Notes: a model not told the origin generated them from the letters alone. Positions 1 through 6,017 are shown, numbered from the stretch's first letter. The stretch is DNA of 7,724 bases from Leptolyngbyaceae cyanobacterium SM1_3_5 (GCA_012031475.1 JAAUTJ010000202.1:1-7724); one strand, 5' to 3'. Numbers and translations: made by a program.

Positions 1-1
1 G

Positions 2-21
2 AGACGCGAGATCTCGCGTCT
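2..21. repeat. 20-bp perfect palindrome
   Basis: The two 10-base halves (AGACGCGAGA and TCTCGCGTCT) are exact reverse complements with no spacer; positions 1 and 22 break the symmetry. On RNA it could form a GC-rich hairpin with a 4-base loop. The bases after it (GTACGGTTTT) contain only a weak T run, so it is a poor intrinsic terminator for a gene entering from the left. A protein-binding site is the alternative. The window edge prevents seeing what lies upstream. Confidence 0.6.
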
Positions 22-179
22 GTACGGTTTTGGTCAGAAAAGGGGGGCGATCTGCGATCGAGTGGGATATGGCGCTCGATCGCTGAATCTAGCGGGTTGA
101 GCGGCAGTTGAAACCCTGAGATCGCCATTCTTGCTTGTGCCATCTCACCAACTGAAACCTGCCGCTGTAAACTCGTGGC

Positions 180-204
180 GGCATTGGGTATGCTGGCATT
201 GGGT
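180..204. repeat. 10-bp direct repeat ahead of the small membrane-protein gene
   Basis: GGCATTGGGT occurs twice, at 180-189 and 195-204, 15 bp from start to start. The pair ends 20 bp before the GTG start at 225, so it lies where a promoter or operator would sit. The whole stretch 22-224 contains no gene I can support. Apart from these copies there is only an 8-bp inverted repeat, AGCGGCAG ... CTGCCGCT, at roughly 100-170. Function is unknown and chance cannot be excluded. Confidence 0.3.
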
Positions 205-224
205 TTTTCTTTGGAGCTTGACTT

Positions 225-500
225 GTGTTGACTAGAAAACGGCCAGCCGCGACGCAGCCGATCGATTCCGCCCCCAGGCTTGTATCGAGCAAGCATCTCG
301 ATTTGGTGCTGCTGGCCTGCTGTTCTTGCCTGCTGACGGTCATGTGCCATTCAACAGCGAATTTGCTGCCCCAAAGCGCCACCAGTGCAGCGATCGGATC
401 TTCACCCGCCGCCAGTGCTGGACAAACCAATTTTTACGTGCGATCGGCTTTGCTGTCGGCCTATCAAAGCAAAGGCAAATCTGAAAGCAAAGACAGCTAG
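225..500 (+). CDS. Small protein with one N-terminal-half membrane segment
   Basis: The frame encodes 91 residues from a GTG start. GGAG at 213-216 stands 8 bases before it, a good Shine-Dalgarno match and the reason for this start. The first 24 residues are basic and polar. Residues about 25-41 (LDLVLLACCSCLLTVMC) are hydrophobic and rich in cysteine, as in a membrane anchor or signal segment. The rest is rich in Ser, Ala and Gln and ends in a charged tail. If the segment is a signal peptide, a product of about 45 residues would be exported. Its TAG stop overlaps the stop of the convergent gene at 497-805 by four bases. I do not recognise the family. The overlap with other frames and the short length leave room for a chance frame; the ribosome site and hydrophobic segment favour a real gene. 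Confidence 0.45.
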   Translation: MLTRKRPAATQPIDSAPRLVSSKHLDLVLLACCSCLLTVMCHSTANLLPQSATSAAIGSSPAASAGQTNFYVRSALLSAYQSKGKSESKDS

Positions 501-805
501 GCGGGTGGCTTCGTGCCGTGTGTCGGGCAGGGCGGAGCCGAAATCGATCGATCGAGCCATCCGGTCGCCTGTTGAAGTCGTGCCAGCGCTTCTTCCGGCT
601 GGTCTTTGAGCAGATAAACGAGGGCGATCGCCGCCTGTTCGCTCGATCGCGCTTTGCGATTCGACTTGAGCCGATGCCAATCGTTCGGTCGAATTGCCAA
701 TCGTTCCGCCAGAACTTGCGCGAGTTCGATCGTATCAACTTGGCTGAGGTCGTGCTGGCGCGGGGCAGCGATCGGAACAGCACCGACAGAAGGAAGATTT
801 GACAT
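497..805 (-). CDS. DUF6439-like conserved cyanobacterial protein
   Basis: The product has 102 residues and starts at ATG 805-803. A variable N-terminus is followed by a compact helical block: TIELAQVLAERLAI (25-38), DWHRLKSNRKARSSEQAAIA (42-61), LVYLLKDQPEEALARLQQA (62-80) and GWLDRSISAPPCPTHG (82-97). This matches my memory of a short, widespread cyanobacterial family of unknown function, called DUF6439 in current annotation. The conserved DWHRLK, the EQAA-LVYLLKD core, the GWLDR stretch and the Cys/His-containing tail are all present, so it appears full length and intact. The two long helices resemble a helical hairpin; no enzymatic motif is visible. No strong ribosome site precedes the ATG (CTTCTCCT). 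The stop overlaps that of the convergent gene at 225-500. The family name is from recall, whereas coding status is well supported. Confidence 0.8.
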   Translation of the reverse strand: MSNLPSVGAVPIAAPRQHDLSQVDTIELAQVLAERLAIRPNDWHRLKSNRKARSSEQAAIALVYLLKDQPEEALARLQQATGWLDRSISAPPCPTHGTKPPA

Positions 806-904
806 AGGAGAAGCGATCGAGGTTTGCCTTTAGGCTACCAAACTCAAGCCGCAAATCGCGAGCAACTGTTGGATGCCCCCTCACCTTGTTGCGATTTTTA
901 AACT

Positions 905-1042
905 CGGTTGAACAATTTCGCAGGCTGGAGTGGTTGATTTTCCGTTCGGTTTTTTGATTAAGGAAAATAACGGTCGAACAGTTTGTTGTTACAAAACTAC
1001 AAAAACATGACTTTTTTGTGAAAAACGATTGAACAATTTGCG
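905..1042 (+). repeat. Three dispersed copies of CGRTYGAACARTTT
   Basis: The copies are CGGTTGAACAATTTCG (905-920), CGGTCGAACAGTTTGT (971-986) and CGATTGAACAATTTGC (1026-1041), all in the same orientation. Start-to-start distances are 66 and 55 bp. The shared word is CGRTYGAACARTTT, and A-rich sequence precedes each copy. Repeated same-orientation sites of this size are typical of transcription-factor operators or of transposase binding sites at transposon ends. The word resembles TnsB-type sites only loosely, and I saw no TGT...ACA element terminus nearby. Confidence 0.5.
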
Positions 1043-1404
1043 AAAGCTTTGCAGAGCAAGGTTTTCAAGCTTCGGCATCAAATAGAAATTCTGATCGTAC
1101 TCATGCTTCAGCGCCTTCCACTTCGATCGCATTGAAGAATGCCTGCTCAGTAGCGACCAATTGTTTTCTTTCGATGTAGCGCCGAAAGAGCAAGGGCAAT
1201 TGAAGCGGCATTGTTAGGAGGCGCAATCGCTGTATAAACTGCTACACACCCTTTCTAATTCAGATTCTGCCTAGTGAAGATTGATTACGAATAGATGATA
1301 GTCCCTTAATTCAACATCTTTTCGATGCTAACGGCTCGCTGTCAATGAAGGTTTGTATGGGAGTTTTGGCATAGCAATACGGCGTTGAGTAAACAACACT
1401 AAGA

Positions 1405-1438
1405 GTCGTTAAAGCGTGAATCTACCATCCTTAACGAC
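1405..1438. repeat. Inverted repeat GTCGTTAA / TTAACGAC
   Basis: Perfect 8-bp arms lie at 1405-1412 and 1431-1438 with an 18-base spacer. Outside and inside the arms some further positions also match (GA at the outer edge, G at the inner edge). There is no following T run, so an intrinsic terminator for the minus-strand relic at 1481-1921 is unlikely. An operator or a leftover transposon end is possible. Confidence 0.35.
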
Positions 1439-1480
1439 ATCTCAGCTTTGCAGTTTTGTCAAACAGGCAGTGATTAATGG

Positions 1481-1921
1481 CTAGTAACCGGAATCAACAT
1501 CGATCGCGCCCAATAGTTCTAATGCCGATCGATCGCTGTCGGTTAACCCCGTCACACCAGTAATGTTCATGCGTTCATAAGGTTTTGGATTGCTCAAAGT
1601 GTCTCGCAGTTCTTGATTTTGCCAATTCCAAACTTTCACGGCTTCGTCTTCGCCGCCACTAAACATAAATCGATCGTCGAAACTAAACGCGAGGCTGTAG
1701 AATTTGCTGATGCTGATTGATTTGAATATGATCTTTAGATTGAGCTTTGATTAGCGCATGATGATTAAAAAGGTTCAGCCCTTGGTCTTGGAGTTCTTGC
1801 TCAATTCGATCGAGCAACCACTGCGTGATCGATTCCATAACCAGCGGTTGAAGTGTATAATCTTCGCTGCTTTTTCAACTAAAGATCGCTGTTCTAGGGT
1901 CTGTTTAAAACTATAACCACA
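1481..1921 (-). pseudogene. Decayed NB-ARC/WD40-repeat gene with internal deletion
   Basis: Read on the minus strand, the first part (1921 to about 1875) gives CYSFKQTLEQRSLVEK. After the loss of one A in an A run near 1871-1875 the next frame gives SSEDYTLQPLVME, then LFNHHALIKAQSKDHIQ and QQILQP (to about 1695). This is the linker I recognise from large cyanobacterial proteins, where it follows the NB-ARC ATPase domain. At about 1700 the reading jumps directly to the last WD40 unit: KFYSLAFSFDDRFMFSGGED, then AVKVWNW, then the characteristic tail YERMNITGVTGLTDSDRSAL. Intact relatives carry a STAND-type ATPase domain before this point and many WD40 repeats between the two pieces; both are gone. 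STAND proteins act as signal-dependent molecular switches. The 61-codon frame at 1481-1666 is only the surviving C-terminus and is unlikely to be a functional gene. Confidence 0.75.
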
Positions 1922-1931
1922 TCATGATTGA

Positions 1932-2321
1932 GGCGATCGTCACTACGAAAAACTGAGGAATTACGGCCTCATTGCCGCCGAATTCTGTCCGGAGTGTTGG
2001 TATCAAGAACTAGAGCAAGAACGAGATCAGCTTGTGAGTCAAAGGCTCTCTCAATTTAGAACAGAACTTGCCAATCTCCGCAGCATAAAACCTCCTGTGA
2101 GCGAAATCGGCGCTCCTTATCAAGTCGCAACGCGACAGCGACACTGGCTTGACCAAAACATCGATCGGTTAGAAGCCGAGCGAGACCAAGAAATCGAGTT
2201 GATTCTCAGTCGATACGCTACGTTGATGCAGCGATGTCAACACCAAATTAACTACTCTAAAGTTCGGATTGATGAAGCTTGCCAGCGCAACCAGAATCAG
2301 TCTATTCAGCAGACATCTTGA
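1932..2321 (+). CDS. Probably 5'-truncated protein, CPECW motif and coiled-coil-like tail
   Basis: The frame is open from just after a TGA at 1929-1931 and ends at 2321. It reads GDRHYEKLRNYGLIAAEFCP, then ECWYQELEQERDQL, then a charged helical region with many Glu, Gln and Arg. The C-x2-C pair (CPEC, codons at about 1986-1997) looks like half of a zinc site whose other half would lie upstream. Coding quality is good well before the first plausible start, GTG 2034 (95 residues from there), so the gene was probably longer and lost its 5' end. The lost end would lie at the junction with the NB-ARC/WD40 relic, 10 bp away on the other strand. CTG 1953 is another conceivable start. I do not recognise the family. 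If GTG 2034 is used, a small soluble coiled-coil protein without the Cys pair would be made. Confidence 0.5.
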   Translation, partial: GDRHYEKLRNYGLIAAEFCPECWYQELEQERDQLVSQRLSQFRTELANLRSIKPPVSEIGAPYQVATRQRHWLDQNIDRLEAERDQEIELILSRYATLMQRCQHQINYSKVRIDEACQRNQNQSIQQTS

Positions 2322-2360
2322 GCTGCCACAACAAATTCTCACTGAATTTAGGAGAACACT

Positions 2361-2699
2361 GTGATGACTCGATCACTGATTGGATTGGTAATCATTTCAA
2401 CATTTCTCGTTGCAACAAATCCATCTCACAGAGACTATGACGACTATGTTGTAAAAACAATGCAAGCTCAGTGTCAGCATGAATCGCTGCTTATGCCTGA
2501 AAAGCTAGCTTGTGGCGCATTCAACACTGCACCACACTTCTGAAAAACCGACATTGTTCAAATTTATAGTCAACGTCACAACTACTTACTCTTTAGTGCT
2601 TACAGTCTCAATCTTGGCACTATCCATTATCACTGTATTGGAATTGGTGGACACTTTTTTCAGTATGAAACGTTGAGAGAGACGCCCCTGCTTGACTAA
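2361..2699 (+). pseudogene. DUF4359-like gene interrupted by an in-frame TGA
   Basis: AGGAG at 2350-2354 precedes two adjacent start codons, GTG 2361 and ATG 2364. The first part encodes 60 residues: a hydrophobic signal or anchor (SLIGLVIISTFLVA), then TNPSHRDYDDYVV and a Cys pair (AQCQ, KLACG). After TGA 2541-2543 the same frame stays open for 51 more codons to TAA 2697-2699. That part gives KTDIVQIYSQRHNYLLFSAY, then the sequence ending IGIGGHFFQYETL. The pattern of an N-terminal membrane segment, NPS..DY..Y, R.NYLLFS.Y and IGIGG.FF is what I know from DUF4359 proteins, small cyanobacterial secreted or membrane-anchored proteins of unknown role. The second half therefore belongs to the same gene, broken by one nonsense codon. 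Readthrough or a truncated 60-residue product is possible. It lies 39 bp after the gene ending at 2321. Confidence 0.7.
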
Positions 2700-2827
2700 T
2701 ATTTCTTTTTTACTTCAAGGTGAAAAACCTCGACAAAATCTGCAAAGTCACACTCTGAATGTCTCTCACACGCATTTCTTAACATCGACCTCTGGACGCC
2801 GGACACCACCTGAGTTTTGATGAAGGG

Positions 2828-2852
2828 TGTAGTGAATCCTCAGAACTGGACA
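2828..2852 (+). repeat. Left terminal inverted repeat of the IS3 element
   Basis: This arm starts TGTAGTGAATCC, which is identical over its first 12 bases to the reverse complement of the right arm at 4097-4121; beyond that 9 of 13 positions agree. The match by one more base outward (G/C at 2827 and 4122) may be chance. The terminal TG...CA is usual for IS3-family ends. Confidence 0.85.
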
Positions 2853-2893
2853 GTGAACAGCAAGTACACTGAATCCAGCAAGGAGATCCCATC

Positions 2894-3209
2894 ATGGCCG
2901 CCAATCCACGCAAGTACACCGCCCAGTTCAAGGCCAAAGTCGTCCTTGAAGTATTACAGGGCGAGAAAAGTCCTGCCGATGCCTGCCGCACCTACAAATT
3001 GCACAATTCGGTTTTAACCCGATAGAAACGTGAATTTGTAGAGCATTCTCATCAAGTCTTTGAAGTGCCGCAACAGGTGGTTCAAGAGGAAGGCAAAGTG
3101 GCGGAACTCGAACGCATGGTGGGGCAACGAACGGGTGCAGCTCGAAATTGCAAACCAGGCATCGAAGCTCTTGAACGGAGGCAAAGATGTGAACTGGCAA
3201 AAGCGATGA
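2894..3209 (+). pseudogene. IS3-family OrfA (helix-turn-helix protein), broken
   Basis: OrfA binds the IS ends and supplies the N-terminal part of the OrfAB transposase. From ATG 2894, preceded by AAGGAGA, it reads MAANPRKYTAQFKAKVVLEV and continues through a helix-turn-helix (SPADACRTYKLHNSVLTR). A TAG at 3023-3025 replaces a codon that is normally Trp in this motif (LTRWK in relatives). After KREFVEHS...ELERMVGQ an extra base between about 3120 and 3138 shifts the frame. The proper continuation, ERVQLEIANQASKLLNGG, then runs in the next frame to TGA 3207-3209. An A AAG-type slip site (CAAAAG, 3198-3203) lies at the end, where -1 frameshifting into OrfB would occur. The extra base puts the OrfA start frame directly in the OrfB frame, but the TAG still stops it. 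Confidence 0.85.
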
Positions 3210-4077
3210 GTCAAGAGTATCCAGTGACAATATTGTGCCAAGTCTTTGAAGTCAATCGCAGCAGGTTCTATTATCAATCAACTCAAAAGTCTGAAGATCA
3301 GATCAAGGACTCAATCGCGCTTCTTGCTGCCGAGCATCCGACCTATGGATATCGACGCATGACAGCGATGCTGCATCGACAAGGGCAACAGGTTAACAAC
3401 AAGCGAGTGCTACGGCTGATGCGTGAGTTGAGTTTGGTGGGCAAGCAACCGAAAAGAGGCTGCCGTACCACCAACAGCGACCATGCCTTTCAGCGGCATC
3501 CCAACCGGGTCGAGAGGCTGAGCATTGAACGACCAAACCAAGTGTGGGTGGGCGACATCACATACATTCGCTTGGGCAGTGAGTTTATCTATCTCGCCGT
3601 GTTAATGGACGTATTTACTCAGAGTATTCGCGGTTGGCAACTGGGACGGAGTTTGGAATGCGACTTAACCATTGTGGCGCTCAAACGCGCATTCGTGGGC
3701 GGCAAACTTGAAATTCATCACACCGATCAAGGGGTGCAGTATGCGGCAAAGCCTACACACGACTACTCGAAAACCAAAGCGTTGCTATCAGCATGGCAGA
3801 GATTGGAGAGCCAACACAAAATGGTTATGCAGAGCGGTTGATGCGAACAATTAAGGAAGAGGAGGTAGATTTATCGGAGTATCGCAACTTCGCTGAGGCT
3901 TATGAGCAAATTGGAAGATTTTTAGACGAGGTTTACACGAAAAAACGGATTCATTCTTCATTGGGCTACCTCACACCAATGGAGTTTGAAAATCAATGGA
4001 ATGACCAACAAAAACCAAAGAAAAAGAAACAAAAACAACCGCAAGTCGTACAATACAGAAGCAGGAACAAGGTTTGA
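3206..4077 (+). pseudogene. IS3-family transposase OrfB (DDE domain), frameshifted
   Basis: The catalytic half of the transposase. In the first frame it gives YPVTILCQVFEVNRSRFYYQ, then HPTYGYRRMTAML, the IS3-type helical N-domain, then PNQVWVGDITYI (first Asp) and EIHHTDQGVQYAA (second Asp). One base is missing in the A run at 3748-3750. The following frame continues with AYTRLLENQSVAISMAEIGE, then PTQNGYAERLMRTIKEEEV (catalytic Glu in AERL) and IHSSLGYLTPMEFE. Restoring one A gives exactly 35 residues between the second Asp and the Glu, the DD35E spacing of this family, which shows the break is a point deletion. As it stands, the frame ends at 3841 without the catalytic Glu, so the protein is inactive. 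Confidence 0.88.
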
Positions 4078-4096
4078 GTGAGAGCAGCCCATCCTG

Positions 4097-4121
4097 TGTC
4101 TAGTTTTAGGGATTCACTACA
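4097..4121 (-). repeat. Right terminal inverted repeat of the IS3 element
   Basis: On the minus strand this arm reads TGTAGTGAATCC followed by CTAAAACTAGACA, matching the left arm at 21 of 25 positions. The base after it begins the open frame of the truncated downstream gene. Confidence 0.85.
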
Positions 4122-4123
4122 CG

Positions 4124-4675
4124 ATCGCTGGACTCCCACAACCGGAACAATTGGCTGTCGCAGGAGCAGCGATCGAGCAGATGGCAGATCTCCATGCTTT
4201 GCGCTTCAATCTGCTGATCAAACTGTGGGAAGAGCAGGATCTGCTTGCGGAGGATACGGTGCCTGTTGTGAATGTCGAAGTGCTAGAGGCGTGGATCAGA
4301 CAATCGATGTCGGTCGATCTCGATGCGCTGGTGGAACAACCGCAAGCAAAGCGCCAGCGAAAAGTATCTAGCCCAACCAACTCGATTGTCGCTATTGTCG
4401 AAACCGAGGCAATTTTGCAAATGGTAAATGCGATCGAATCCCACCATCAGCAGATGATTCAAGACTTAGCGGGCGAAGAAGATCCGGCACGTTGGGCGAG
4501 GGCGATCGCTGACTGGATGGCTGACCACAAGCCCAATCAGCAAGTCGAGTTGGGTGAGTTGCTTCGCGAACTGCAGATGCCTTTGGTCGAACTTTGGTTC
4601 GGAGCGTTATTGGGTGAGTTTGAACTAGAGCAGCAGGGCGAGTTCTATGAAGCTGAAGTTTTACTTCGCTGTTGA
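4124..4675 (+). CDS. Unknown acidic helical protein, 5' end cut by the IS3 element
   Basis: The frame is open out of the IS3 right end and gives 183 residues to TGA 4673-4675. It begins IAGLPQPEQLAVAGAAIEQM, then LHALRFNLLIKLWEEQDLLA, a linker with RQRKVSSPTN, then helices with ARWARAIADWMADHKP and GELLRELQMPLVELWFGALL. It is acidic, contains a single Cys (the last residue), is dominated by amphipathic helices and has no membrane segment. I do not recognise a family. The good coding sequence immediately after the IS boundary, with no ribosome site and only TTG 4151 or ATG 4181 as in-frame starts, indicates that the original 5' end has been lost. No matching N-terminal piece is visible left of the IS at 2700-2827. 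A shortened product from ATG 4181 (164 residues) is possible. Confidence 0.6.
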   Translation: MAGLPQPEQLAVAGAAIEQMADLHALRFNLLIKLWEEQDLLAEDTVPVVNVEVLEAWIRQSMSVDLDALVEQPQAKRQRKVSSPTNSIVAIVETEAILQMVNAIESHHQQMIQDLAGEEDPARWARAIADWMADHKPNQQVELGELLRELQMPLVELWFGALLGEFELEQQGEFYEAEVLLRC

Positions 4676-4791
4676 GCGTTAGCAGAACATTCACAATCCA
4701 CCCCGTTAGCTAATTGCATCGATTTGATAATGCTTCAACCACCTCAGCCATTGTGATTGCAACCGCAGGTCGAAGTTGCAAGCTTAGTGAG

Positions 4792-5094
4792 TCACCCATT
4801 CAATGGAACTGTCGAGCAAAGAGGCTCAAAGTCATTGGGGAGTGAGTCTAAATTTGCCAGATTCCCATGAAAGTATTTCGCTAGCAGAACTTGAGTCAGG
4901 GCATAGGCTTTGATTTGATCGTAATCATCCTGTCTGCCGCTCACTCCTAAGTAAGGAGCAGGGTGAATCACGTAGCCAAAGAGCAGTTGACAGTCTTCTG
5001 CATATTTTCTGGCGTCCAGAACGTGATAGTGCCACACCTGCTCAATCTCTGACGATGGAATCAACTGGAGATGAGGATAACAATCGACTAGATA
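4792..5094 (-). pseudogene. GRDP-like (glycine-rich domain protein-like) remnant
   Basis: Read from the IS630 boundary, the frame gives YLVDCYPHLQLIPSSEIEQV, then WHYHVLDARKYAEDCQLLFG, then YVIHPAPYLGVSGRQDD and a less typical tail to TGA at 4792-4794. The block with IEQVWHYHVLD.RKYAEDC...FG...H..PY is the core signature I associate with the GRDP-like family (PF07173 type), also found in cyanobacteria and of unclear molecular function. Family members normally have more protein before this block. Here the upstream side is interrupted by the IS630 element. If that element is removed, the frame continues only five codons, back to a GTG, before a TAG, so the original N-terminus is missing. Without the insertion TTG 5064 would be the first start. 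It converges with the gene ending at 4675. Most likely non-functional. Confidence 0.65.
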
Positions 5095-5119
5095 TAGCCC
5101 TACGCAAGTACGTTAGGAC
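5095..5119 (+). repeat. Terminal inverted repeat of the IS630 element, transposase 3' side
   Basis: TAGCCCTACG is followed by a variable block and GTTAGGAC. It matches the reverse complement of 6018-6042 at 20 of 25 positions, in two conserved blocks of 10 and 8 bases separated by a divergent middle. That split pattern is common for two-part transposase binding sites. Confidence 0.85.
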
Positions 5120-5651
5120 AATGCTTAAACGCGGCATCCACACAATCGCGAAAACTGTCAAACTCACTCATGCGCTGTCGCATCCAGTTCTTCAAAACGC
5201 TCCACCACCGTTCAATCTTGTTTAAGTCGGGCGAATACGGCGGTAAGTACCACAGTTCACATCCCGCTTGCGCCACGAGTTCATCAATCACGCAAGAGCG
5301 ATGAAAACTGGCATTGTCAATCACGATCACACTGCCCGGTTGTAGTTGGGGTAGCAGCGATTGCTCCAACCACATCTCAAACAAATCTCGATTACAGGCT
5401 CCGGTAAATGTCATTGGTGCAATCAATTGGCCTTGCACCAGCGCAGCGATCCAACTGACTCGTTCGGTGCGTTTGCCGCTCTTGAGGGCATGGAAGCGTT
5501 GTCCAATCTCACAGTAGCCGTAGGGATAGTCTTCGCGGTTGTCAATGCCTGCTTCATCAATGTAGATGACTAGCTCACTCGGTTTGGTTTTCAAGCGCTC
5601 TTGGAATTCACGTCGCTTCACTTCGTCGCGTTCCGGATAGCCGTAAGTCTT
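5100..5651 (-). CDS. IS630-family transposase, catalytic half (DD34E)
   Basis: In the frame -1 to the N-terminal half it begins KTYGYPERDEVKRREFQERL and runs 183 residues to the TAG at 5102-5100. Catalytic residues are visible: IYIDEAGID (first Asp), VIVIDNASFH (second Asp) and PPYSPDLNKIERWW (Glu), with exactly 34 residues between the second Asp and the Glu, the spacing of IS630/Tc1-mariner enzymes. The enzyme cuts at the IS ends and inserts at TA. Start codons in this frame (GTG 5621) lie after conserved sequence, so it is more likely expressed as a fusion by slippage than on its own. Fused at the A5 run (5650-5654) the whole protein would be about 294 residues, normal for the family. No other lesion is visible. 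Confidence 0.9.
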   Translation of the reverse strand, partial: KTYGYPERDEVKRREFQERLKTKPSELVIYIDEAGIDNREDYPYGYCEIGQRFHALKSGKRTERVSWIAALVQGQLIAPMTFTGACNRDLFEMWLEQSLLPQLQPGSVIVIDNASFHRSCVIDELVAQAGCELWYLPPYSPDLNKIERWWSVLKNWMRQRMSEFDSFRDCVDAAFKHCPNVLA

Positions 5652-5983
5652 TTTCTTCGACTGATACCCAGTTTCTTGAGCGCATCACTGATGTTTTGTT
5701 GCGTCACGCCCTCACCCCACACTTTTGCCATCTGCGCTTGGGTTTTGTCCCCATGTTCTTTGACAAATGCGGCAAAGCGGTTCCAATCGGTGATCTTGTG
5801 TCTACTGCCTGTTTGGAAGTGGGTGATCGCTTGATAGTCCCCGGTTTCCTGCTTGCGTTTGAGCCACAAATCGAGTGTATTGCGACTAATCTTCAACATT
5901 TGACAGACCTTAGTTTTCGGTTCACCTCGGCCAATCGCCTCGATTGCTTTGGTACGAAGGTCATAACTGTAGGGGGCTGACAT
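5618..5983 (-). CDS. IS630-family transposase, N-terminal DNA-binding half
   Basis: From ATG 5983 the frame gives 121 residues: MSAPYSYDLRTKAIEAIGRG, then a helix-turn-helix (TKVCQMLKISRNTLDLWLKR), a second DNA-binding region (SRHKITDWNRFAAFVKEHGD) and KTQAQMAKVWGEGVTQQNIS, ending KKLGISRRK before running out of frame. GTG 5995 would add four residues; ATG was preferred because MSAPYS is the usual beginning in relatives. This half recognises the terminal repeats. At its end an A5 run lies in the codons AGA AAA AGA. A -1 slip on AAA leads straight into the catalytic half. The stop TGA overlaps the other frame by four bases at 5618-5621. Confidence 0.88.
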   Translation of the reverse strand: MSAPYSYDLRTKAIEAIGRGEPKTKVCQMLKISRNTLDLWLKRKQETGDYQAITHFQTGSRHKITDWNRFAAFVKEHGDKTQAQMAKVWGEGVTQQNISDALKKLGISRRKRLTAIRNATK

Positions 5984-6017
5984 GAGCGTTCTCACTACTC
6001 TTCGTTTCTACTATAGC

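Larger units (their letters stand above)
806..1480. other. Gene-poor stretch of 675 bp
   Basis: No long or familiar reading frame is present on either strand. It holds three CGRTYGAACARTTT words (905-1042), an AT-rich hairpin (ACAAAAA at 999-1005 pairing with TTTTTGT at 1013-1019) and an 8-bp inverted repeat at 1405-1438. A minus-strand frame at 1101-1211 would encode 36 residues (MPLQLPLLFRRYIERKQL and onward). It reads smoothly and stays open for several codons before its ATG, but it has no ribosome site and no family I recognise, so it is not called. The left part may carry the promoter of the gene at 497-805; no clear -35/-10 pair was seen. Confidence 0.5.
2828..4121 (+). mobile_element. 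IS3-family insertion sequence, complete ends, inactive
   Basis: The element is 1294 bp long. Its terminal inverted repeats begin TGTAGTGAATCC at both ends and match at 21 of 25 positions (2828-2852 against 4097-4121). Inside are an orfA with a helix-turn-helix protein and an orfB with an integrase-type DDE catalytic domain in the -1 frame, the standard IS3 layout in which a -1 ribosomal frameshift makes the OrfAB transposase. All three coding lesions described for the two ORFs would prevent this. No 3- or 4-bp target duplication is visible: the flanks are GGG on the left and CGA on the right. That suggests an old insertion or a rearrangement after it. The right end abuts the open frame of the gene at 4124-4675. 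Confidence 0.9.

Noticed and set aside
22..224. tRNA or structured RNA gene
   Set aside because: The short inverted repeat AGCGGCAG/CTGCCGCT does not form a cloverleaf, and no T-arm or anticodon arm was found.
89..430. Minus-strand 113-codon frame opposite the small membrane-protein gene
   Set aside because: It has no ribosome site, an irregular composition and no recognisable motif. It overlaps 225-500, which has a good ribosome site.
340..802. Several frames of 74-147 codons overlapping the DUF6439-like gene
   Set aside because: They are rich in Arg and Ser with frequent CGATCG-derived words, typical of out-of-frame reading. The DUF6439-like frame explains this DNA.
999..1019. Intrinsic terminator (ACAAAAA ... 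TTTTTGT)
   Set aside because: The stem is only A/T apart from one C-G pair, so it would be too weak. No gene ends next to it.
2779..3277. Minus-strand frames opposite the IS3 OrfA region
   Set aside because: The plus strand encodes a clear IS3 OrfA here; the minus frames have no motif.
2828..4121. Target-site duplication of the IS3 element
   Set aside because: Flanking triplets GGG and CGA differ, and shifting the boundary by one base (AGG against GAT) gives no match either.
4078..4694. Additional frames on both strands over the gene at 4124-4675
   Set aside because: Arg/Ser/Cys-rich translations without motifs; the frame at 4124-4675 has normal protein composition throughout.
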